Shown in pieces: positions 53,030 to 61,724 of a DNA stretch of 64,000 nt. Where the stretch lies: NCBI RefSeq assembly GCF_001602525.1, contig NZ_LSYT01000002.1:744001-808000 (forward strand). The letters run 5' to 3'. This DNA is from Flavobacterium chilense. GTDB lineage: Bacteria; Bacteroidota; Bacteroidia; Flavobacteriales; Flavobacteriaceae. Every line of letters starts with the position of its first letter. Position 1 is the first letter of the stretch. The translations under genes and the position numbers were made by a program. Under the pieces are notes generated by a model. The model worked only from the letters and a program-made list of their open reading frames with translations. It did not search any database and was not told the origin of the DNA.

Positions 53030-53263
53030 TTGAATAAAAAGGATTTTCAAATAGCATTAGGTCAAAGAATAAGACAGTTGAGAGAAGATAGAAATATTTC
53101 TCAGACTGAATTAGGAATCTTGTGCAATATTGAGAGGACTAATATGAGCAGAATTGAAACAGGTAATACAAACCCTTCAAGCTACTTACTCTATGTGATT
53201 TCTGAAAAACTAGATGTAAAAGCATCAGAATTACTCAATTTTAATTTAACTTCAGAAAAATAA
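53030..53263 (+). CDS. XRE-family regulator of element 2 (77 residues)
   Basis: A compact Cro/CI HTH protein: ALGQRIRQLREDRNISQTEL and SYLLYVISEKLDVKASELL. Starts with TTG at 53030, since a stop lies two codons upstream. It probably regulates itself and the divergent secreted gene. Confidence 0.8.
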   Translation: MNKKDFQIALGQRIRQLREDRNISQTELGILCNIERTNMSRIETGNTNPSSYLLYVISEKLDVKASELLNFNLTSEK

Positions 53264-53451
53264 AAAGCTATTAATATTAATCTTTAGTTTATTTAAGTTT
53301 AAAGGTTTAATAAAAAAAATTAATATTTTAAATACCTATACATGCTCAAATTTCTAAAACACCAGGAATTGAAAAGTATTCTTTAAAATAAAAAAGTTAC
53401 ACTTTTTCCTTTATTGCAATATAGCATTATGAAAAAATGCAACTTTTCTTT

Positions 53452-53886
53452 TTACATAAAACCATCTTGAACAAAACTAAAAAAGCTAATTCTACTAATA
53501 ATAAAGTGATCTATTAAAGGGATATCTAATAAGTCACAAGCATCCTTTAATCTCCTGGTAATTTTTTTATCTGCCTCACTTGGCATAAGATTTCCACTTG
53601 GATGGTTATGTGCTAGGATAATACCTGAAGCATTACACTTTAGAGCAATACCTAAAACAATTCTAATATCAACAATAGTTCCTGAAGTCCCTCCTTTTGA
53701 GAGTTCATAAATACCCAGAACAAAATTTGCTCTATTAAGTAAAATAACTTTACATTCTTCTTGAAATTCTATAATATCTGTATTCCATTGAGATAAAATA
53801 AATTCAAAGGTTTGCCTGCAATTGGTTAGTTTTATTTTTTCTGTCTGATTAGTTGAATAACTAACATTTATTTCTGCTACTTCCAT
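53452..53886 (-). CDS. RadC-like JAB-domain protein
   Basis: A 144-residue protein with the JAMM metal motif: H93, H95, S103 and D106 in LAHNHPSGNLMPSEAD. RadC-like proteins are common in Bacteroidota mobile elements; their function in DNA processing is not settled. It has its own neighbours in the recombination group with the next genes. Confidence 0.88.
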   Translation of the reverse strand: MEVAEINVSYSTNQTEKIKLTNCRQTFEFILSQWNTDIIEFQEECKVILLNRANFVLGIYELSKGGTSGTIVDIRIVLGIALKCNASGIILAHNHPSGNLMPSEADKKITRRLKDACDLLDIPLIDHFIISRISFFSFVQDGFM

Positions 53887-53964
53887 AAAATTAGTTTTTG
53901 GAAAAGAAAACCTGCTCTATGTTGAAAATCAATTCAACACAAAGCAGATTATTTCTATATTTCA

Positions 53965-54360
53965 TTAAGCATGTTCTAGTTCAAGTTTTCCATTCTTTGA
54001 AAAAACATTCTGATTAGGTTTGAAATCCTCATAACTGGGTTCTTGTGGTCTTTTTACCTCTAGTATTTCTTGTGTATACACATATCTGTGTGACATCATA
54101 ATAACCTCACCTGATTCTTTATTTATATACTCATAAGGATCACATTCTTCTTTTATGATTTGCCCTTGCATTTGAGTTCCTATAAGGGCTTTACAAGTCA
54201 CCTCATCAAAGGTTGCTGGAATAAAAGCTTTCTTTGCTGTAGCATAAAAATTGCCAGTAACTTTGCTTTGAATCATTTCAATACCACCTTGAGCTTCTAA
54301 AACAAAAAAAACTTTCCCTTCTTCTGTTTGTCTTTCTTTAAAATTAATAATTGTTACCAT
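53965..54360 (-). CDS. Hypothetical mobile-element protein (131 residues)
   Basis: A soluble protein (MVTIINFKERQTEEGKVFFV, then NFYATAKKAFIPATFDEV) resembling an OB-fold or accessory replication protein. It occurs beside RadC-like genes in other Bacteroidota elements as I remember. The function is unproven. Confidence 0.5.
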   Translation of the reverse strand: MVTIINFKERQTEEGKVFFVLEAQGGIEMIQSKVTGNFYATAKKAFIPATFDEVTCKALIGTQMQGQIIKEECDPYEYINKESGEVIMMSHRYVYTQEILEVKRPQEPSYEDFKPNQNVFSKNGKLELEHA

Positions 54361-54912
54361 TTTTGAGTTTTTGAATTGAGTTTTCTAAATAGATATTATT
54401 ACTATGCTTTAAAATTTCAACTATCACCTTGAATTTTGCACTTACTGTTTGAATATCATTTTAGCACAATGATTATCATTGCTCCAAATTAGTGAGGGTT
54501 TTTAGAGTAGTTGACTTTGTAAAGTATTTTAAAAATGAGCAATTCAAGCTATATATTTCAATAGAGTTAGTTAATAAATAATTGTACCAGGAACAAAAAT
54601 GATTTCCATTTTCACAAATTGTACCCATTCCAAAACTTATCTCAACTTTACAATCAACAATTAAAAAGATTAGCTATGAAAATTAGATTGAATATATTTC
54701 TTTAGCATTATATTAATCGTGGAGCAAAAAAGCCATTACATATAAATTGGGGCGGGATAGCTAGATATCTGAATGAGCCAGTGCTACTTATTAGGGGTAG
54801 ATTGAGCTCTTGAAATTTTATAAATTTTTTTTTACAAAAAAAAATTACCTTTAGGCTCATAATTAAAACAAATAACACACTAGAGAAATAAATTTATTAG
54901 AACTATTTTATA
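54361..54912. other. 552-bp non-coding region before the defence-like pair
   Basis: No ORF of note. It has the palindrome AATGATTATCATT near 54468, a GTACCAGGAAC copy (54584-54594) and an AT-rich end that probably holds the promoter for the plus-strand pair. Confidence 0.5.
54584..54594 (+). repeat. GTACCAGGARC motif, copy 2
   Basis: GTACCAGGAAC in the non-coding region before the defence-like pair. Confidence 0.45.
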
Positions 54913-55872
54913 ATGGGAGGAGAAACATCAAAAAGAAGTGGAGAACACGGAGAAGAAATTGTAGAAAAATTTTTAAGGGAAATTATTGGATACTCTAATA
55001 TTCAAACTGGTAAGAAATTAGAATGTGTCTACAAACAAAAACATGCCATAGCTACTTCAGGTAGTAGATTAACTCATGGTATTGATGCTTTAATTTATGG
55101 CAAAAACAATTTAAAAGACAATAATTTAGAAATTGGTATTATTTCAATCAAACACACAATTGATAAATATCCAACCCTTACAACATTTGATGCAAAATTT
55201 CAAGAGTATTTCAAGGAATTAGTCTACACTATTAGCTGTTTTAAAAAACATACATTAAATTCTGAAATAAACCAATCTAATATTGCTGAAGGTGTGACTA
55301 GTTCTGATTATGTTGGAATATTATTTTGGCTATCTAATAAAGACAGGAATAATGATGATGAATGGAACATTAGAAAAAGAATAACTGCCAAAGCTACAAG
55401 TATTGATAACGAAGTTTATGATAAAATTTTGATAGTTGACAATGATATTTTTGGTTTTCTGTATGAAAATATTTTAACTATAAAACAAACTTATGAGAAG
55501 GTAGATTTTATATATCCTAAAACAGGATTTAATATTTCAAGTAACAACCTTGGTTATGGACAAAAACTTCCATTATTATATTTAAATTCTAATATAATAC
55601 CTTTAAGAATTGAAGATAAATCCAAAAAACATTTATACCTGCTAATTAAAGATGATTTAACAGAAGAAAGCTTTATTAGCTTGATAAATCTAGCAAAAAA
55701 CTTAAACACTCTTCAAACAACAGATAACACTATTTTTTCATTTCCAAATTATAATAAATTTGAACATGAGCAAATTGTAGAAAAAGTACTTGCTCTAAAT
55801 AATATAGACGAGAATTTTAGAAGCCAAATAAAAATTGTGAAACATAAAATTGACTTTAGAAATAATGAATAA
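54913..55872 (+). CDS. GapS4a-like PD-(D/E)XK-type protein, first gene of a candidate anti-phage pair
   Basis: A 319-residue protein. The N-terminus (GGETSKRSGEHGEEIVEKFL, THGIDALIYG with D58, then IISIK with K80) fits a PD-(D/E)XK-type nuclease fold: conserved Glu in GEEIVEKF, D58, then S-x-K. The overall pattern, including LVYTISCFKKH, resembles the GapS4a protein of the GAPS4 anti-phage system described from Gamma-Mobile-Trio elements. The next gene overlaps by 8 bases. Confidence 0.6.
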   Translation: MGGETSKRSGEHGEEIVEKFLREIIGYSNIQTGKKLECVYKQKHAIATSGSRLTHGIDALIYGKNNLKDNNLEIGIISIKHTIDKYPTLTTFDAKFQEYFKELVYTISCFKKHTLNSEINQSNIAEGVTSSDYVGILFWLSNKDRNNDDEWNIRKRITAKATSIDNEVYDKILIVDNDIFGFLYENILTIKQTYEKVDFIYPKTGFNISSNNLGYGQKLPLLYLNSNIIPLRIEDKSKKHLYLLIKDDLTEESFISLINLAKNLNTLQTTDNTIFSFPNYNKFEHEQIVEKVLALNNIDENFRSQIKIVKHKIDFRNNE

Positions 55873-56977
55873 TATACTTCCAAATGGTACAGAACTAAGG
55901 GATCTACTCTCTGATTCTGTTTTAACAACAAATCACATACATAGATTACTAAGGGATAAAGGTATTATAGCTCAGAATTCTGATAAAAACTCAGCTTTTC
56001 CAATATACATGTCACTATTACTTTCTCCCCAAGAGTTTAATTATTTATCTGAAAAAAACAGTGAAAAAGAAGAAAAGGAGAAAGTTGCATCTGTGGTTAT
56101 TCCAATAGATGAAAATATTGAATTAGCAGATTTTTGTATAGACTTAAATATTCATGAAATTTTGAGTAATAAGCTTACTTATAAACCAACTTATGAAGTA
56201 ATTGGTAGTCCAATCTTAGTTATCAATAATGATGAAATTGATTATGAAATAAGACTTAAGTCAACTTCTAATATTAAAGGATGGTCAAGCAGAGAGTCTT
56301 ACCATAATGCCTCTCTTAATTTTAAAAAAGAAAAAGACAAATTAATTGTAACAAAAATCCACACCTCAAAAGATTCAGAAAAAGTACTTAATTTTGCTTT
56401 AGACAACTATGAAGAGCAATTAAATAATAAGGGTTACACTAGAAAGGGTAAAAAAATAGACAGAATTTTATTTAATGATTTTACTAATGAAAATAGGTTC
56501 AGTTTTTTCTATTCATTTGCAAAAGATTTTAAAAATGTCCTAGAATTTGAGGAGATTACTGACATAGATATACTTCCAGATTATGAGGACAGCAAGGCAT
56601 TACCAGAGTCATTGAAAGATTTTTTAGAAAACGTTAATACTCTAAATCTAAAAGGAAAAAAATTGCAAGGACATATATTTATAACTCAAAAAGAAAATCA
56701 CAATTTCATACAATTAAAATCAATAAAATTCAAATATAAATTGAGCAAATTAGGTTGTGATGGAAACTGTGTTATTGAATTTGAATTTCCTGACAAGAAG
56801 AATATGGACATTTCTGAATTTCAATTTAATATTTCAAATTTATCAATTAATAAAGAAGATAGAGAAAAAGTAACCCTTAGGACAATTACAAAAAAAATTA
56901 ATGGTGTTTTGAATAGTCATAAATTAGATAACTATGAGCTGTACCAAAGTAAAAACATTGAGGAACTTCAATCTTAA
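55865..56977 (+). CDS. GapS4b-like partner protein
   Basis: The ATG at 55865 (MNNILPNGTELRDLLSDSVL) is chosen over a TTG at 55850 and overlaps the first gene by 8 bases. The N-terminus with TTNHIHRLLRDKGIIAQN and LLLSPQEFNYLSEK matches my memory of the GapS4b family. The middle and C-terminal parts are unassigned. The coupling supports a two-gene system. Confidence 0.58.
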   Translation: MNNILPNGTELRDLLSDSVLTTNHIHRLLRDKGIIAQNSDKNSAFPIYMSLLLSPQEFNYLSEKNSEKEEKEKVASVVIPIDENIELADFCIDLNIHEILSNKLTYKPTYEVIGSPILVINNDEIDYEIRLKSTSNIKGWSSRESYHNASLNFKKEKDKLIVTKIHTSKDSEKVLNFALDNYEEQLNNKGYTRKGKKIDRILFNDFTNENRFSFFYSFAKDFKNVLEFEEITDIDILPDYEDSKALPESLKDFLENVNTLNLKGKKLQGHIFITQKENHNFIQLKSIKFKYKLSKLGCDGNCVIEFEFPDKKNMDISEFQFNISNLSINKEDREKVTLRTITKKINGVLNSHKLDNYELYQSKNIEELQS

Positions 56978-57003
56978 TACTATTTAAAAATATTCCAATA
57001 ACA

Positions 57004-57038
57004 AACCCAACCCCTAAATTAAGAGGTTGGGTTCTTCT
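57004..57038 (+). terminator. Terminator after the defence-like pair
   Basis: AACCCAACC pairs with GGTTGGGTT across a 12-base loop. The T-run is short (TTCTTCTC), so this is a moderate terminator. Confidence 0.7.
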
Positions 57039-57131
57039 CAACTCAAACCCAATAGCAATCTCCATTACCAACTAGTACTTTTGCTTGTCAATTTTGTTTA
57101 AATTGAAGTAGTAACATTTTCATATTGAGAG

Positions 57132-57142
57132 GTACCAGGAAC
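57132..57142 (+). repeat. GTACCAGGARC motif, copy 3
   Basis: GTACCAGGAAC between the pair and the convergent Sak4-like gene. Confidence 0.45.
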
Positions 57143-57201
57143 CTGAATATATTATTTTGCTTTACTGGCATTACCTATTTGTCTCCTGGTTTTATTTTAG
57201 T

Positions 57202-58071
57202 TCAATTGTGGTAAGTAGTACTTCCATTAATATTCAATGTTTTAGGGTTCAATAATAGTTCTTTTGGGCTAATAACATCTTTTTGAAGTTTGAAATCATA
57301 CTCTAATAATTCCCTCCAATTACTGTATTGGTTATAGAGAGCTTTCAACTCTTCAACAGTTTTAGTAGTTCTGATTTTCTCTCTTGCATCTTGCAAATTA
57401 GTTCCACTATTGCACCATTCCAAAATCTTTTTGCCAGTCTGAGAATTTATTACAAATTTAGGTTTACCCATAAACAAGCCTGTTCTGTCCTTACTTGATA
57501 CTGCAAAATGATTGATGTCAATTTCAAAGACTAAAGTAAATTCATAATCTAAATCATTTCTTTGAATAGCCTTTAGTCCAACTTTTTCAGGAATAAACTT
57601 TCCATCTTTTTGATTCAAAACATAATCTTGTTTTGTTCTCATAGTTGCTATAATGTGAGTATCTACCTGTAAAATTTTATCAATGAAAGCATTTTGTCTT
57701 GGTGTTACTTTTGCCCAATTGGTAAATGAGTTACCTGCTAATGAACTATGATAGTTAAGCAATTCTTCCCAAGCCTGAGAAATTGAATCTATAACAATAA
57801 CTTCCATTCCTGCTTTTTCACATACTTCAATAGCTTTAATATAATTTTCTGGTGTAAATGGTGGTTTGAGTGAGAGTACATTATATTGCCCTAAATGGGC
57901 ATATAAATCAGCACTACCATTTTCACTGTCTATGACTGCTACTTTACTAAAGTCTCCATTTGCTAGACCTTGAGCAAGTAATAAAGCACTCATACTTTTC
58001 CCACCTCCTGAAGGAGACTGTAAAGCCATTTTTATTTTAGCTTTTCTTCTTTCTGATTGTCTTAGTTGCAT
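57202..58071 (-). CDS. Sak4-like AAA/RecA-type ATPase (phage nucleotide-binding protein)
   Basis: A 289-residue protein with Walker A SPSGGGKS (about 19-26), Walker B VIVIDSISQAW (D95) and IDSENGSADLYAHL between. This is the order of the phage Sak4/AAA_24 RecA-like recombinases, which anneal single strands with an SSB. It may assist the element's replication or recombination, next to the integrase. Confidence 0.8.
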   Translation of the reverse strand: MQLRQSERRKAKIKMALQSPSGGGKSMSALLLAQGLANGDFSKVAVIDSENGSADLYAHLGQYNVLSLKPPFTPENYIKAIEVCEKAGMEVIVIDSISQAWEELLNYHSSLAGNSFTNWAKVTPRQNAFIDKILQVDTHIIATMRTKQDYVLNQKDGKFIPEKVGLKAIQRNDLDYEFTLVFEIDINHFAVSSKDRTGLFMGKPKFVINSQTGKKILEWCNSGTNLQDAREKIRTTKTVEELKALYNQYSNWRELLEYDFKLQKDVISPKELLLNPKTLNINGSTTYHN

Positions 58072-58107
58072 AATTTATAAGATTAATGTTTAATAAAAAA
58101 AGACTTG

Positions 58108-59355
58108 CTAAACAGCAAATCTTAATTGGTTGTAATTTTCTAAAGGTTCTTGAAGCAATTTTTCATTTGCATCATCAATAATATCATTGTCAAAATCTTT
58201 TAAATACACAGTTGTAATGCCAACATCTCTATGTCCCATTGACTGACTTATTATATCTGTGGAAATTCCTTTCTCTTTTAAATTTGTGGCAAAACTATGC
58301 CTTGCTACATAACTTGTTATAGGTTTGTTTATTCCAACTGCTAGTGCAATGTCTTTTAAATCTTTGTTGAATTTTTTTAGTTTAGCAGTTTTTCTATTAT
58401 CAATTTGAGTAGGTGTTAATCCTTCTTTTAGTAGGATAGGAAAGATATAGTCAGTAGATTTTTGAAGACTTTTATAATAACTAAGGATTTCTTCTACTGG
58501 TTTTAAAATCTTAACTGCAAATTTTCCTTTAGTTTTAGAACGTATATATACTATTTTATCACCTTCAATATTAGACCACCTAAGTTTCATAATGTCATGA
58601 AAATTCATGCCTCTTGAGTAATATGAAAAAACAAATAGCTTTTTAGCTTCTACCAAATGAGGATATTTATTTTCATTTAATTCTTCAATCAATTTAATTT
58701 CTGATCTCATTAAAGCTCTTTTATTATTGCTTTTTTTTAGTTTTGAAATTTTATAGGCTTTAAAGGGGTAGTGCTTATTGTCTACTAATTCATTTCTAAT
58801 AGCATCATTATAGACAGCTCTTAATTGTCTCATTTTAACACTAATGCCACCATCTTCATTTTTATTGGCTCTTAAATAAGTTTCATATTTGTCAAGTAAA
58901 GGAGGTGTAATGTCTTTGAAAAGCATTTGTTTATTTTGTGAGAACTTAAAAAATGACTTTTTAGTTTCATTATACGCCTTTGCATTTCCTATCCTTCCTG
59001 CTTGTGTCAAATCATTAATCTTGTTGTTCCAAAAATCAACAACACTTACATTGTTCCCAGATTTACCTCTGAATTTTTCCTCAAATTGAGTTAGTGTAAA
59101 GTCAATTCCTTCAAGATTAAAATCATCAATTATTTTTAATGCTTTTACTTTTATGTTAAGGAGTACCCTATTTCTTTGCAAATAGTTTGTGTGATTCTTT
59201 TTAAATTGACCAGTAGCTTCATCCCAGTCTTTTCTTAAGCATTCCATATTTAATGAAATTACTTTTGGCTTTCTATCTTTTATTATTCTTAACACTATAG
59301 GAAACAATCCTTCTTTAGTTATTTTATCTCTTAATATAATTTTAATGCTTGCCAT
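58108..59355 (-). CDS. int: Tyrosine recombinase/integrase of element 2
   Basis: A 415-residue protein with an N-terminal arm-binding domain (about 1-95), a SAM-like domain (about 105-205) and a catalytic domain. Catalytic residues: R248 in YYSRGMNFHD, R352 and H353 in SYVARHSFAT, H375 in SMGHRDVGI and Y384 in TTVYLKDF. The usual first His of the H-x-x-R box is Ser here, as in some Bacteroidota integrases. It lies after the Rep gene and acts on the tRNA-Ala site. Confidence 0.94.
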   Translation of the reverse strand: MASIKIILRDKITKEGLFPIVLRIIKDRKPKVISLNMECLRKDWDEATGQFKKNHTNYLQRNRVLLNIKVKALKIIDDFNLEGIDFTLTQFEEKFRGKSGNNVSVVDFWNNKINDLTQAGRIGNAKAYNETKKSFFKFSQNKQMLFKDITPPLLDKYETYLRANKNEDGGISVKMRQLRAVYNDAIRNELVDNKHYPFKAYKISKLKKSNNKRALMRSEIKLIEELNENKYPHLVEAKKLFVFSYYSRGMNFHDIMKLRWSNIEGDKIVYIRSKTKGKFAVKILKPVEEILSYYKSLQKSTDYIFPILLKEGLTPTQIDNRKTAKLKKFNKDLKDIALAVGINKPITSYVARHSFATNLKEKGISTDIISQSMGHRDVGITTVYLKDFDNDIIDDANEKLLQEPLENYNQLRFAV

Positions 59356-59415
59356 GATATTTTTGATTTAGTTTGACAAATTCCAACAATAGGAAGAATG
59401 GAATTTGTCATTTTT

Positions 59416-60309
59416 TTAGTTAGTAATTAAGTGATTGAATTGTGTTATCAATTGATTTCTCAAGTAGTTCTTTTCCTTTAAAAGATTATGCTTTTTCAAT
59501 AGTGATAAATATTTGTTTTTGTGAGTCATCTTTTTCTGTCTTTTATTTTGAGATGTAAGTTGCTCCCAAAATGAAAAACTTGAATACATATTTAATTTCT
59601 CAAAATCCTCTAAGCCTGTTACTTCAAATGAAAAGTCATCAACAATTAATAATTCCTCAAATCGATTTAACGAATAATGAAATAGCTTATTCAATTTCTC
59701 CTTGTTTTTTAAATCATTAATATTAAATACACCAAGCTTATTAAACTCTTTCTGACTTATAAACTTAATTTCAAACCTTAAAATGTTCTTGTCTTTAATA
59801 CCATACTGTTTAGCTTTATCATAAATCTTAATGATGTAATTGTAGTGTTCAAACATCAGTAAATAGCCATTGCCTTTAAACTTTTTTACAGCTGAATGCC
59901 TTTCAAGCTTGTGCATTAGAATACTTTTAGATATTAAGTCTTTTGCTTCTACTGGTATTCTAATATTTAAACCAAATTCTAATTGAGTTAGTTTTGTTGT
60001 AGTAATGTCAATTATCTTATCTTTTAAATAATCAACTGTTGAACATAATTGAGAATAATTAAAATCATTGTGGTTGTGTCCATCTCCTTCTAATAATAAG
60101 TTATTAAGCTTATGCATAGAGTTCTTCACATAACCACTTGTTTCATTGACAGCTATCTCCATGTTTTCAAGATTTGTTTTATATGGATACAATATTTCTG
60201 TTGAATTCATTTCCAATACAGAATAAATTTTCGGGAATAATTCTGGCTTAAGAATAGATGTCTCTAGCCTTCTCTTATCACTATAGTGAACTCTTATAAA
60301 ATCAATCAT
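59416..60309 (-). CDS. rep: Replication initiator-like protein of element 2
   Basis: A 297-residue protein beginning MIDFIRVHYSDKR, homologous by pattern to the element 1 Rep: HKLNN, TQLEFGLNIRIPVEAKDLI, IIKIYDKAKQY and ILRFEIKFISQKEF. The YDK...R-x-E order fits gpII/X-like initiators. It overlaps the excisionase-like gene by 4 bases (ATGA), so they are co-translated. No origin-like non-coding region follows it as in element 1. Confidence 0.62.
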   Translation of the reverse strand: MIDFIRVHYSDKRRLETSILKPELFPKIYSVLEMNSTEILYPYKTNLENMEIAVNETSGYVKNSMHKLNNLLLEGDGHNHNDFNYSQLCSTVDYLKDKIIDITTTKLTQLEFGLNIRIPVEAKDLISKSILMHKLERHSAVKKFKGNGYLLMFEHYNYIIKIYDKAKQYGIKDKNILRFEIKFISQKEFNKLGVFNINDLKNKEKLNKLFHYSLNRFEELLIVDDFSFEVTGLEDFEKLNMYSSFSFWEQLTSQNKRQKKMTHKNKYLSLLKKHNLLKEKNYLRNQLITQFNHLITN

Positions 60310-60602
60310 GACTTTAATTTTTGAGTTCGACTTAAGTAAGAGCCTACTTCATTATCAAGTTCAGCAATTGAATTTGATTTACTGCTTAATACCCAATTTT
60401 CAAGTTCTGATTTTTTGAAATATATTTTCTTGCCACCAGGATTATAAAAAGGGATTTCCTTTTTGCTAGTCATCTTGTAAAGTGCAGACTTTGATAAATT
60501 CAAGTATTCTGCCCCCTCATCAAGAGTTAAAATTTCTTTACTTAGAGCATATTGTTTTTTTAACAATGCTTCTATTTCTAATATTTTTTGGAATAAGTCC
60601 AT
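60306..60602 (-). CDS. Excisionase-like helix-turn-helix protein of element 2
   Basis: A 98-residue protein: a short coiled N-terminus, then LTLDEGAEYLNLSKSALYKM as the HTH and a wing IPFYNPGGKKIYFKKSELEN. It has the size and position of the element 1 counterpart (15508) and is directly coupled to rep. Confidence 0.8.
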   Translation of the reverse strand: MDLFQKILEIEALLKKQYALSKEILTLDEGAEYLNLSKSALYKMTSKKEIPFYNPGGKKIYFKKSELENWVLSSKSNSIAELDNEVGSYLSRTQKLKS

Positions 60603-60665
60603 AACTTAAATGTTATGGATATGCGCATATCCTTGTTAATAATAGAACAAAGAAAAGCAACAAAA

Positions 60666-60697
60666 AACCCTTTGTTTTCAAAGTGTAACAAAGGGTT
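60666..60697 (-). terminator. Terminator after the 294-residue gene
   Basis: AACCCTTTGTT/AACAAAGGGTT inverted repeat with a T-run on the minus strand. Confidence 0.75.
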
Positions 60698-60725
60698 AAG
60701 TCAAAGTGTAAGGTATTGTGTAAGG

Positions 60726-61610
60726 TTATTTCAAATACTCCTTTTTTAGATTTGAAATGTATTTGTCTATTCTGGATTTTTCTATATCTATCTTATCTTT
60801 ACCCCTAGACAAAGAGACATAAATATCATTGCCTTTAAAAGGCTTGTTTTGCTTGTTTAAGAAAACTTTGCTTAGTTCAACTTTAGTATGATTAAATTCA
60901 TAGAAAAATGGTTTTAAAGATTCTAAAAAATATCCTGCAACATAATTATTGCAAAAAAATCTAATCTTATTTTCTAATAGTTCTGGGTTTGATGAAGTGA
61001 AAGCATTTATAAAATCAATCTCCTTGATTTCAGAATCATCAATTATATTTAATGTATATGCCATTTCATATAGACTAATATAAAATGAATACTTTAAATC
61101 TTTATCTCTGAAAAATGTAATGTCAGTTTCTTTTATTAAATACTTAAAAACATTATGATATTCTATTAAGGTTGGAAATCTGTCTTTTATAAGAATTATG
61201 ATTTCAATCAATTTCTTTTCTACTAGATTAATATCAGCATCTTCCAGCTTTATGACTCTCTTTAAAAGAAGCTCAATGTCATCATTAATACCTTTTAAAT
61301 AAGCAACATTATTAACAACTCCTGGTTTTTTTAAAATTTCTGACTCTATATTTTTGTAAATTGATTTATTTTCAAAAGTCATTAGTTTGTCCAAAAAATC
61401 TTCTATCTTAATAATATCAATTACAAAAATTGGATTTGTACCATTATCATCAACCATTTCCTCCTTCATGTAATAATTATACTCTTGAATGTAGGAATAC
61501 CCATTTTTTTGAAAAGTTGAATTTCTATTAAAGGATTCTCTTACTGATTGTATACTATTTACAAAAAGCATATTAAAATAAAATGAAAGTAATGTATTTG
61601 GTGAATTCAT
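60726..61610 (-). CDS. Unknown cargo protein of element 2 (294 residues)
   Basis: A helical, acidic cytoplasmic protein. It has a C-terminal basic helix (DKIDIEKSRIDKYISNLKKE) and several long amphipathic helices. No family is recognised. It lies just inside the right end, transcribed alone with its own terminator, a position often used for cargo. Confidence 0.6.
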   Translation of the reverse strand: MNSPNTLLSFYFNMLFVNSIQSVRESFNRNSTFQKNGYSYIQEYNYYMKEEMVDDNGTNPIFVIDIIKIEDFLDKLMTFENKSIYKNIESEILKKPGVVNNVAYLKGINDDIELLLKRVIKLEDADINLVEKKLIEIIILIKDRFPTLIEYHNVFKYLIKETDITFFRDKDLKYSFYISLYEMAYTLNIIDDSEIKEIDFINAFTSSNPELLENKIRFFCNNYVAGYFLESLKPFFYEFNHTKVELSKVFLNKQNKPFKGNDIYVSLSRGKDKIDIEKSRIDKYISNLKKEYLK

Positions 61611-61654
61611 AAAACTTTTTTTAATAACTCATAAACACAAAGAAAGTACAAATG

Positions 61655-61672
61655 TTTGACCTATGTTTAACC
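61655..61672 (+). promoter_or_regulatory. Candidate integrase arm sites, right end of element 2 (two repeats)
   Basis: TTTGACC at 61655 and TTTAACC at 61666, 11 bp apart, identical in word and spacing to the first two left-end units. Confidence 0.65.
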
Positions 61673-61681
61673 TAGTGAAAT

Positions 61682-61712
61682 AAAAAAAGGCTCTACATTG
61701 CTGTAAAGCCTT
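61682..61712 (-). terminator. Terminator of tRNA-Ala, supplied by element 2
   Basis: AAGGCTCTACA/TGTAAAGCCTT with one mismatch and a T-run on the minus strand, just inside the element. Confidence 0.75.
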
Positions 61713-61724
61713 AATTTTAGTGAG

